Shown: in pieces, positions 1 to 5,057 of the stretch
Layout: each line of letters starts with the position of its first letter
Position numbering within the stretch: the first letter of the stretch is position 1
Assembly (NCBI GenBank): GCA_025350775.1
Contig: JANXXF010000417.1
Span: 1-5,522, forward strand
Direction of reading: 5' to 3'
Source: Actinomycetes bacterium
GTDB lineage: Bacteria > Actinomycetota > Thermoleophilia > Gaiellales > Gaiellaceae
DNA length: 5,522 nucleotides
Position numbers and translations under genes: made by a program
Notes under the pieces: model-generated
What the model saw: only the letters and a program-made list of their open reading frames with translations
What the model was told of the DNA's origin: nothing
Databases searched by the model: none

Positions 1-363
1 CCCGCCGCCGTCGCCTTCCAGGATCAGGCCGCCGTGCGCGCCGCCTTCGTGCGGGCGCTCGAGGTGCTGCTCGCCGCCGGCTCGCGGCTCGCGCTGGCGA
101 CCCACGACGAGTGGCTGCTGGGCGAGTCGCTGCGCATCGTCGAACAGGCCGGCCTCGGCCCCGACGACTACGAGGTGCAGATGCTGCTCGGCGTGCGCGA
201 GGAGCGGGCGACACGGCTCGTCGCCGACGGCCACCGCCTGCGCGTCTACGTGCCCTACGGCGTGCGCTGGTACGAGTACTCGCTGCGCCGGCTCCAGGAG
301 AACCCGGCGATGGCGGCGCACATTGCGGCGGCCACCGTCGGGCGCACGCTGCGCCGCCGGTAG
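1..363 (+). CDS. Proline dehydrogenase, C-terminal part (5' end outside window)
   Basis: FAD-dependent proline dehydrogenase would oxidise L-proline to 1-pyrroline-5-carboxylate, the first step of proline catabolism. The reading frame is open from base 1 to a TAG at 361-363. The 120 residues seen are the end of the (beta/alpha)8 barrel of a protein that is usually about 300 aa. Family motifs, numbered within the fragment, are LATHD at 32-36, YEVQMLLGVR at 57-66, and VYVPYGVRWYEYSLRRLQENP at 82-102. The last contains the RRLxEN helix whose paired arginines bind the proline carboxylate. The protein ends soon after this helix, as the single-domain enzyme does, so it is not a PutA fusion with a P5C dehydrogenase domain. 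The next gene is convergent and ends 18 bp away, so they do not share an operon. The start cannot be judged. The family assignment rests on remembered motifs and is fairly firm. Confidence 0.87.
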   Translation, partial: PAAVAFQDQAAVRAAFVRALEVLLAAGSRLALATHDEWLLGESLRIVEQAGLGPDDYEVQMLLGVREERATRLVADGHRLRVYVPYGVRWYEYSLRRLQENPAMAAHIAAATVGRTLRRR

Positions 364-381
364 GGCGCCGCGCGGCACGCG

Positions 382-903
382 CTACTTCTTGGCGGTCTTC
401 GGCTCCTGCGGCTCGGTCACGCTCGTGTCGCGCTCCCAGCCCTCGTGCTCGAGCGTGAGCGACTCGATCGCGACGTAGCTCGCGCCGGCGTCGAGGTCGT
501 CGAGCGCCACGTACTCGGACGGCCAGCAGCGGTAGACCTTGAAGGCAAGCGCGACCTGGCCTGCCTCGTTCATCAGCTCGATGACGATGTCCTTGCGGAA
601 GTCGCCGAGCGAGACCTCGGTGCCCACGCCCGCGCCGAGGCTCCACACGCGGTTCGCCCAGGCCTCGAAGTCCGTGTCGTGCGTGCGGCCGCGGGTGAGG
701 ACGATCGGGTCGAAGTTCGTCAGCCCCGGCGAGCGGCGCAGCACGTTCGGCTCTCCTCCCTCGCGGTGGGTGACGACGTCCGTCCGCCGGCGCAGCGGGC
801 TGATCGCATCGACACCGGCGACGTACCGGCCGTCCCACTTGACCCGGAACTTGAAGCCCTTGTAGGGGTCGAAGCGCGTTGTGTTGACCGTGAACTGGGG
901 CAT
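382..903 (-). CDS. Phage-tail-like tube protein (T4 gp19 / TIGR02241 family)
   Basis: This 173-aa protein belongs to the gp19-like tail tube family. Its members form the inner tube of contractile phage tails and of extracellular contractile injection systems. Typical wording is seen throughout: MPQFTVNTTRFDPYKGFKFR at 1-20, VKWDGRYVAGVDAI at 21-34, a HREGGEPNVLRRSPG loop at 46-60, THDTDFEAWANRVW at 74-87, DFRKDIVIELMNEAG at 101-115, KVYRCWPSEYVALDDLDA at 122-139, and LEHEGWERD at 151-159. There is no signal peptide or membrane segment, as expected for a cytoplasmically assembled tube. The tail end is charged and lysine-rich (KTAKK). The ATG at 903 was chosen because homologues begin MxQFTVN and a promoter sits directly upstream. 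An in-frame GTG at 939 would add 12 residues but lies in the -35 box. No sheath, baseplate, spike, tape-measure or AAA+ gene is visible. It could be an outlying part of an injection-system locus, a domesticated remnant, or a solo gene. Confidence 0.88.
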   Translation of the reverse strand: MPQFTVNTTRFDPYKGFKFRVKWDGRYVAGVDAISPLRRRTDVVTHREGGEPNVLRRSPGLTNFDPIVLTRGRTHDTDFEAWANRVWSLGAGVGTEVSLGDFRKDIVIELMNEAGQVALAFKVYRCWPSEYVALDDLDAGASYVAIESLTLEHEGWERDTSVTEPQEPKTAKK

Positions 904-910
904 GCCTGCG

Positions 911-939
911 ATGGTACGCCGCTTTGGGCCGCGCGTCAC
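911..939 (-). promoter_or_regulatory. Predicted promoter of the tail tube gene (possibly leaderless)
   Basis: On the minus strand, a -35-like GTGACG (939 to 934) and a -10-like TACCAT (916 to 911) are separated by exactly 17 bp. Seven bases after the -10 box comes the ATG at 903, so transcription would start at or next to the start codon and give a leaderless mRNA. No good SD site precedes the ATG (only AGG two bases away). Leaderless transcripts with TANNNT -10 boxes are common in Actinobacteria. The site is a pattern match only. Confidence 0.5.
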
Positions 940-1005
940 CTGGCCGGTTCCGGGCGGCGAGCAGATACACCTTTCGGGCAGTCGCAGGCGTGAGGGTCTG
1001 TTCGA

Positions 1006-1029
1006 TATGTAGTACCGTATGCAGTATCG
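1006..1029 (+). repeat. 12-bp tandem duplication across the hicA start codon
   Basis: Two adjoining 12-base units, TATGTAGTACCG (1006-1017) and TATGCAGTATCG (1018-1029), agree at 10 of 12 positions, and both differences are C/T. The second unit carries the hicA start codon. The first holds an in-frame ATG followed at once by TAG. The stretch is distinctly less GC-rich than its surroundings. CGATA at 1003-1007 and TATCG at 1025-1029 also form a small inverted repeat around it. It could be an operator for HicB or a translation control element; which of these, if either, is not shown by the sequence. Confidence 0.6.
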
Positions 1030-1288
1030 TGATCGGGAGCGGCTCGAGGCCTGGCTTGTCGCGGTCAGAACGCGGCGGCGCAGCGTCCACCCGTCGGAGG
1101 TCGACAGGGTGCTCCGCCTCGCCGGCTTCGTGCGCCGCTCAGGGAAGGGCGACCATCGGGTCTACTCGCACCCCCAGCGCCCGAGACTCGTCACGATCGA
1201 CCCGCGGAGCCCGCTACTCCCCGCCTACGTGTCCGACGTCATCGCCGCTGTGGAGGAGATCCTGAATGCCGAAGACGCCGCTGGATGA
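1019..1288 (+). CDS. hicA: HicA family toxin (mRNA interferase)
   Basis: This is an 89-aa HicA-like toxin of a type II toxin-antitoxin pair. HicA proteins are small double-stranded-RNA-binding-fold ribonucleases that cleave mRNA and stop growth when not bound by HicB. The core begins near residue 23 with VHPSEVDRVLRLAGFVRRSG. It continues through GKGDHRVYSHP (42-52), where His46 is the expected catalytic histidine, and VTIDP (58-62), and ends with the helix YVSDVIAAVEEIL (70-82). The first 20 or so residues form a basic helix beyond the minimal core. ATG 1019 is the only reasonable start because an in-frame TAG lies at 1010-1012. No SD precedes it; a GAGGG at 992-996 is too far away. The gene overlaps hicB by 23 bp, in the common hicA-hicB order. 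It diverges from the tail tube gene across 115 bp. Family call is firm; activity is inferred. Confidence 0.85.
   Translation: MQYRDRERLEAWLVAVRTRRRSVHPSEVDRVLRLAGFVRRSGKGDHRVYSHPQRPRLVTIDPRSPLLPAYVSDVIAAVEEILNAEDAAG
1252..1258 (+). promoter_or_regulatory. Strong ribosome binding site for hicB, inside hicA
   Basis: GGAGGAG lies seven bases before the hicB ATG at 1266 and inside the last codons of hicA. It is the best SD sequence in the window, whereas hicA has none. This decides the hicB start and suggests that antitoxin is translated more efficiently than toxin from the shared mRNA, as expected for a toxin-antitoxin pair. Confidence 0.75.
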
Positions 1289-1676
1289 GCTGGTCGAGCA
1301 CTACGTGCGCCTGCCGTATACCGTCAGCGCAGTCTTCGACACCGACGACGATGGGAACGCCGGGTACGTCTCGCGCATCGAGGAGCTGCCCGGCTGCCTC
1401 GCCCAGGGGCGGACAGCCGCCGAGGCCGTCGAGCGCGTCTACGGCGCGCTGCGCTCTTGGCTCGTAGTCGCTCTCGAGGACGGGATGGAGATCCCGGAGC
1501 CGCGCGACGCGTACAGCGGCAACTTCGTCGTTCGCATCCCGAAGGGGCTCCACGGCGAGCTCGTGCGCCGGGCGCGCGGCGAGGGCGTGTCGCTCAACCA
1601 GCTCGTGTCGACGACGCTGGCCGGAGCGGTGGGGTGGGGGCGAGCCGAGGCGGCGCCACCCCGCGAGGTGGCTTGA
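1266..1676 (+). CDS. hicB: HicB family antitoxin with ribbon-helix-helix C-terminus
   Basis: This 136-aa protein is the partner antitoxin of the preceding HicA. HicB proteins block HicA through an N-terminal degraded RNase H-like domain and usually repress their own promoter through a C-terminal DNA-binding domain. Here the N-terminal domain covers about residues 16-66. It has the family pattern YTVSAVFDTDDDGNAGYVSR (18-37), then IEELPGC (38-44) and GRTAAEAVERV (48-58). A ribbon-helix-helix segment follows at about 86-120: the strand NFVVRIPK, a helix GLHGELVRRARGEG, then VSLNQLVSTTLAGA. So this is the Arc-like rather than the helix-turn-helix subtype. The last 15 residues are low-complexity. 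The start is fixed by the GGAGGAG site and the 23-bp overlap with hicA. Autoregulation at 1003-1029 is inference. Eighty bases separate it from deoC, with which no functional link is evident. Confidence 0.87.
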   Translation: MPKTPLDELVEHYVRLPYTVSAVFDTDDDGNAGYVSRIEELPGCLAQGRTAAEAVERVYGALRSWLVVALEDGMEIPEPRDAYSGNFVVRIPKGLHGELVRRARGEGVSLNQLVSTTLAGAVGWGRAEAAPPREVA

Positions 1677-1744
1677 GCGGCGAAGTCGAGCCGGCGGGAA
1701 GACGCGTCGTCACGGGCCGCCTCACTCGTGCTCACCTCCGTATC

Positions 1745-1750
1745 TACACT
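1745..1750 (+). promoter_or_regulatory. Possible -10 box for deoC
   Basis: TACACT (TANNNT form) lies six bases before the GTG at 1757, a distance that would put the transcript start on the start codon. No convincing -35 is seen in 1720-1728. The same ATCTACRCT context recurs before the TrpC-like gene (5039-5047). Weak evidence on its own, but consistent with the absence of an SD before deoC. Confidence 0.35.
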
Positions 1751-1756
1751 GCCTTC

Positions 1757-2695
1757 GTGGCGACGATGCCTGCGCTCCCCGGAGGCTTCGAGCTCCCCGC
1801 CTCCCTGCGGTTGACCCGCGTCGGCTCGGTGGACGCGGTCGCGCTGGAAGCCCGCGCGGCCGACCTCGCCGGGCGCTCGATCAAGAAGGAGTCGAAGCTC
1901 CTCGCGCTCGACCTGGCGATCCGCTGCATGGATCTGACGACGCTCGAGGGCGCCGACACGCCGGGCAAGGTGACGGCGCTCTGCACGAAGGCGATCCGGC
2001 CCGACGCGCAGGATGCCTCGGTGCCGTCGTGCGCCGCCGTGTGCGTCTACCCGAATCTCGTGCCGACGGCGGTGGCGCGCCTGCGCGGGAGCGGCGTGAA
2101 GGTCGCGTCGGTGGCGACGGCGTTTCCGTCCGGCCAGTCACCCACGGCGATCAAAGTGCGCGAGGTGGAAGAGGTGGTCGCCATGGGCGCCGACGAGGTG
2201 GACATGGTGATCGATCGCGGCGCCTTCCTCTCGGGCCGTTACGGGAAGGTCTACGACGAGATCGTCGCCGTGAAGGAGGTGTGCGGCGCAGCGCACCTCA
2301 AGGTGATCCTCGAGACCGCAGAGCTCGGCGGCTACGACGCGATCCGCCGCGCGTCCCTGCTCGCCATGGCCGCCGGCGCCGACTTCATCAAGACCTCGAC
2401 CGGCAAGGCCGCCGCCTCGGCAACGCTGCCGATCCAGCTCTGCATGCTGGAGGCGATCCGCGACGTGCACGACGCCACCGGCCGCCGCGTCGGCATGAAG
2501 GCCGCGGGCGGCATCCGCACCGCGAAGCAGGCCGTCCAGTATCTCGTGCAGGTGCACGAGACGCTCGGCCTCGCCTGGCTGACGCCCGACCTCTACCGGC
2601 TGGGCGCCTCGTCCCTGTTGAATGACGTCCTGATGCAGCTCCACACGCAGCGCACCGGCCGCTACCAGTCGCTCGACTACTTCACGAATGACTGA
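1757..2695 (+). CDS. deoC: Deoxyribose-phosphate aldolase, long (DERA-like) form
   Basis: This class I aldolase should cleave 2-deoxy-D-ribose-5-phosphate into D-glyceraldehyde-3-phosphate and acetaldehyde, the last step of deoxynucleoside breakdown, in the cytoplasm. From the GTG it is 312 aa, longer than typical bacterial DeoC (about 220-260) and close to animal DERA (about 318). Landmarks are MDLTTLEG (58-65), CVYP (96-99), DEVDMVID (146-153) with the proton-relay Asp149, DFIKTSTGK (209-217) with Schiff-base Lys212, and MKAAGGIRT (247-255) with the second active-site Lys248. GASSLLNDVLMQ (283-294) resembles the C-terminal GAS(T/S)LL motif of DERA. The usual KPAGG is KAAGG here. The catalytic set is complete. 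GTG 1757 was chosen for its position after a -10-like box; ATG 1766 (309 aa) is the alternative, and neither has an SD. The stop overlaps the next gene by 8 bp, implying one operon, so acetaldehyde is a natural substrate for that dehydrogenase. Confidence 0.9.
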   Translation: MATMPALPGGFELPASLRLTRVGSVDAVALEARAADLAGRSIKKESKLLALDLAIRCMDLTTLEGADTPGKVTALCTKAIRPDAQDASVPSCAAVCVYPNLVPTAVARLRGSGVKVASVATAFPSGQSPTAIKVREVEEVVAMGADEVDMVIDRGAFLSGRYGKVYDEIVAVKEVCGAAHLKVILETAELGGYDAIRRASLLAMAAGADFIKTSTGKAAASATLPIQLCMLEAIRDVHDATGRRVGMKAAGGIRTAKQAVQYLVQVHETLGLAWLTPDLYRLGASSLLNDVLMQLHTQRTGRYQSLDYFTND

Positions 2696-4175
2696 CATCG
2701 TCCCTGCGCCGGCCGCGTGGGAGTACGCGCCCGCCCCCGAGTCCCGCGCTGTCGTCACGATCGCCCCCGCCTACGGCCTCTACATCGGTGGCGAGTGGGT
2801 CGAGCCGGCCGCCGGCGAGCGCTTCGCCACGATCAGCCCGGCCAGCGAGGAGCAGCTCGCCGAGATCGCGCAGGGAGGCGAGGAGGACGTCGACCGGGCC
2901 GTCCGCGCCGCGCGGGCCGCGTTTCCCGGCTGGGCCGCCCTCCCGGGCGCCGAGCGCGCCAAGTACCTCTTCCGTATCGCCCGCCTGCTGCAGGAGCGCG
3001 CCCGCGAGTTCGCCGTGCTGGAGAGCCTCGACGGCGGCAAGCCGATCAAGGAGTCGCGCGACGTCGACGTGCCGCTTGCGGCGGCGCACTTCTTCTACTA
3101 CGCCGGCTGGGCCGACAAGCTGGAGTACGCCTTCCCCGGCCGCCCGCAGCCACGGCCGCTGGGCGTCGCCGGGCAGATCATCCCCTGGAACTTCCCGCTG
3201 CTGATGCTGGCCTGGAAGGTCGCTCCGGCGCTTGCCACGGGCAACACTGTGGTGCTCAAGCCGGCCGAGTCGACGCCGCTCACGGCCCTCCTCTTCTGCG
3301 ACGTCCTGCGCCAGGCGGGCCTGCCGGCGGGGGTCGTCAACGTCGTCACCGGCGACGGCCGCACGGGCGCCGCGCTCGTCGCGCATCCGGGGGTCGACAA
3401 GATCGCCTTCACCGGCTCGACCGAGGTGGGCAAGAGCATCCAGCGCGCGGTCGCGGGCAGCGGCAAGCGCCTCACCCTCGAGCTCGGCGGCAAGGGTGCC
3501 AACATCGTCTTCGACGACGCGGCGCTCGACCAGGCCGTCGAGGGCATCGTCACCGGCATCACCTTCAACCAGGGCCACGTGTGCTGCGCCGGCTCGCGAC
3601 TGCTCGTGCAGGAGAGCGTCGCCGAGCAGTTGATCGCGAAGCTGCGCCGGCGCATGGAGAAGCTGCGCGTCGGCGACCCGCTCGACAAGAACACCGACAT
3701 CGGCGCGATCAACTCCGCCGAGCAGCTCGCGCGCATCGAGGAGCTCGTCCAGTCCGGCCGCGACGAGGGCGCCACGATCTGGCAGCCCGCCTGCCGTCTG
3801 CCGGAGAAGGGGTTTTGGTACCCGCCGACCGTGTTCACCGAGGTCGCGCAGAGCCACCGCATCGCGCAGGAGGAGATCTTCGGCCCCGTCCTCTCCGTCC
3901 TCACCTTCCGCACGCCCGACGAGGCGGTCGAGAAGGCGAACAACACGCCGTACGGCCTCAGCGCGGGCGTCTGGACGGAGAAGGGCTCGCGCATCCTCTG
4001 GATGGCGCAGCGGCTGCGCGCCGGCGTCGTGTGGGCGAACACGTACAACCGCTTCGACCCGACCTCTCCCTTCGGCGGCTACAAGGAGTCGGGGTACGGG
4101 CGCGAGGGCGGGCGGCACGGGCTCGCGGCGTACCTCTCGCTCGAAGAGGCCGGGGTCGGCGGGGGCGAGGCATGA
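2688..4175 (+). CDS. Aldehyde dehydrogenase, catalytic (ALDH16-type first half)
   Basis: This 495-aa NAD(P)-dependent aldehyde dehydrogenase oxidises an aldehyde to the carboxylic acid. Acetaldehyde from the adjoining deoC is the likely substrate (inference). All catalytic features are present: PWNFP (166-170) with Asn168, the cofactor-binding KPAES (191-195), FTGSTEVG (241-248), LELGGKGAN (264-272) with general base Glu265, and GHVCCAGSR (296-304). Cys299, the first cysteine of the pair, aligns with the nucleophile. EEIFGP (395-400) contains the nicotinamide-ribose glutamate. The residue two before the nucleophile is His where most relatives have Gln (GQxC). The first 25 residues (a WEYAPAPES stretch) extend beyond a typical ALDH. 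The start lies within the deoC stop region and lacks an SD, suggesting translational coupling. The stop overlaps the next ATG in ATGA. Full length and apparently active; substrate unproven. Confidence 0.93.
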   Translation: MTDIVPAPAAWEYAPAPESRAVVTIAPAYGLYIGGEWVEPAAGERFATISPASEEQLAEIAQGGEEDVDRAVRAARAAFPGWAALPGAERAKYLFRIARLLQERAREFAVLESLDGGKPIKESRDVDVPLAAAHFFYYAGWADKLEYAFPGRPQPRPLGVAGQIIPWNFPLLMLAWKVAPALATGNTVVLKPAESTPLTALLFCDVLRQAGLPAGVVNVVTGDGRTGAALVAHPGVDKIAFTGSTEVGKSIQRAVAGSGKRLTLELGGKGANIVFDDAALDQAVEGIVTGITFNQGHVCCAGSRLLVQESVAEQLIAKLRRRMEKLRVGDPLDKNTDIGAINSAEQLARIEELVQSGRDEGATIWQPACRLPEKGFWYPPTVFTEVAQSHRIAQEEIFGPVLSVLTFRTPDEAVEKANNTPYGLSAGVWTEKGSRILWMAQRLRAGVVWANTYNRFDPTSPFGGYKESGYGREGGRHGLAAYLSLEEAGVGGGEA

Positions 4176-4993
4176 CCGACCGCCTCCCCGTCATGAAGAC
4201 CTACAAGCTGTTCATCGGCGGCGCGTTCCCGCGCTCGGAGTCGGGGCGGGTCGTCGAGGTGGAGGGCGCCAACGTCGCGCTCGCCTCGCGCAAGGACGTC
4301 CGCGACGCAGTGAAGGCGGCCCGCGGCGCGTTCCCTGGCTGGGCGAAGGCGACCGCGTACAACCGCGGCCAGGTGCTCTACCGGCTGGCCGAGCTGATGG
4401 AGGCCCGCGCCGGCGATCTCGCTGCGACGTGCTCGGGGCCGGACGAGGTCGCCCGGGCCGTCGATCGCGTCGTCTGGTACGCCGGCTGGACGGACAAGCT
4501 GGCGCAGGTGGTGGGCGGCGCGAACCCCGTGGCCGGGCCGTACTTCGACTTCACCGTGCCGGAGCCGACGGGCGTCGTGGGGATCGTGGCGCCCGCCGAG
4601 CCGGCGCTGCTCGGCCTGATCTCGCGGCTCGCACCCGCGCTCGCCGGCGGCAACGTCGTCGTCGCGCTCGCCTCGCAGCTGCACCCGCTCGCCGCAGTCG
4701 AGCTGGCCGAGTGCATCGCCACCGCCGACGTGCCCGCCGGCGTCGTCAACATCCTCACCGGCGACCCGGCCGAGACGGCGCCCTGGCTCGCCTCGCACAT
4801 GGATGTCAACGCGATCGACATCAGCGGGGCGGTCGCGGCGCCCGGCGGCGACCCCGCCTTCGCCACGGCGCTCGAGCGCGCTGCCGCCGACAACGTCAAG
4901 CGCGTCGTGCGCGGCCCCGCCGACGGCCAGCGCCTCGCCGACGTCGAGCAGCTGCTCGAGCTGAAGACCGTCTGGCACCCGATCGGCGTCTGA
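4172..4993 (+). CDS. Degenerate ALDH-like protein, probable non-catalytic ALDH16 half
   Basis: The product is 273 aa, about half an aldehyde dehydrogenase, and is clearly a relative of its neighbour. Both share YAGWxDKL (103-110 here), a VxGIVAP strand (136-141), APALAxGNxVV (154-163) and PAGVVNxxTGD (188-198). The catalytic machinery is missing. PWNFP is replaced by PAEPA (141-145), the KPxES lysine is lost (ALASQLHP, 165-172), the FTGS strand is DISGA (216-220), and the protein ends (TVWHPIGV) without an LELGG glutamate or a nucleophilic cysteine segment. Catalysis is therefore very unlikely; a structural or regulatory role in complex with the preceding enzyme is inferred. ATG 4172 overlaps the upstream stop (ATGA) and has a G-run at 4161-4165 as a possible SD. 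ATG 4193 would remove seven residues. Two-domain ALDH16 proteins have this same order, active ALDH then shorter dead domain, in roughly 770-800 aa. The tidy stop/start makes a decayed gene less likely. Confidence 0.8.
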   Translation: MTDRLPVMKTYKLFIGGAFPRSESGRVVEVEGANVALASRKDVRDAVKAARGAFPGWAKATAYNRGQVLYRLAELMEARAGDLAATCSGPDEVARAVDRVVWYAGWTDKLAQVVGGANPVAGPYFDFTVPEPTGVVGIVAPAEPALLGLISRLAPALAGGNVVVALASQLHPLAAVELAECIATADVPAGVVNILTGDPAETAPWLASHMDVNAIDISGAVAAPGGDPAFATALERAAADNVKRVVRGPADGQRLADVEQLLELKTVWHPIGV

Positions 4994-4998
4994 TGCCG

Positions 4999-5013
4999 GC
5001 CGTACCCTACGGC
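4999..5013 (+). terminator. Short perfect hairpin after the ALDH genes
   Basis: GCCGTA, loop CCC, TACGGC forms a 6-bp perfect stem with a possible extra G-U pair outside it, beginning five bases after the stop codon at 4991-4993. No T-run follows (TCCTCC instead), so it is not a classic intrinsic terminator. It may be a weak terminator, an mRNA 3'-end stabiliser, or chance. Confidence 0.3.
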
Positions 5014-5041
5014 TCCTCCGGTGAACAGCGACTGCAGCATC

Positions 5042-5047
5042 TACGCT
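5042..5047 (+). promoter_or_regulatory. Possible -10 box for the TrpC-like gene
   Basis: TACGCT, in the context ATCTACGCT, ends 10 bases before the GTG at 5058, and GTGAAC at 5021-5026 is a poor -35 candidate. The context matches the one before deoC (ATCTACACT). With no SD at this start, a very short or absent leader is plausible. Weak support. Confidence 0.25.
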
Positions 5048-5057
5048 TAGCCCGCAC

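Noticed and set aside
364..381. Bidirectional terminator in the 18-bp convergent gap (palindrome GCCGCGCGGC at 367-376)
   Set aside because: The palindrome has no loop room and no T-run on either side. It is likely chance in GC-rich DNA.
445..993. Plus-strand open frames of 108 and 182 aa opposite the tail tube gene
   Set aside because: The minus-strand product has clear family motifs over its full length; these frames show none.
1457..1756. An upstream extension of deoC overlapping hicB
   Set aside because: It is Arg/Gly/Ala-rich out-of-frame translation of hicB. DeoC homology begins after 1757.
2682..4118. A 478-aa open frame on the minus strand across the first ALDH gene
   Set aside because: It is antisense to a well-recognised enzyme, has no recognisable domain, and is a common side effect of GC-rich codon use.
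2717..4171. The long N-terminal extension possible for the second ALDH gene in its own frame
   Set aside because: The extension is an Arg/Gly/Ala-rich shadow of the first ALDH gene. Homology begins only after ATG 4172.
1757..4993. Bacterial microcompartment locus (some contain deoC-like aldolases and aldehyde dehydrogenases)
   Set aside because: No shell protein gene is present, and I see no clear encapsulation helix on either enzyme. It could be revisited if shell genes lie downstream.
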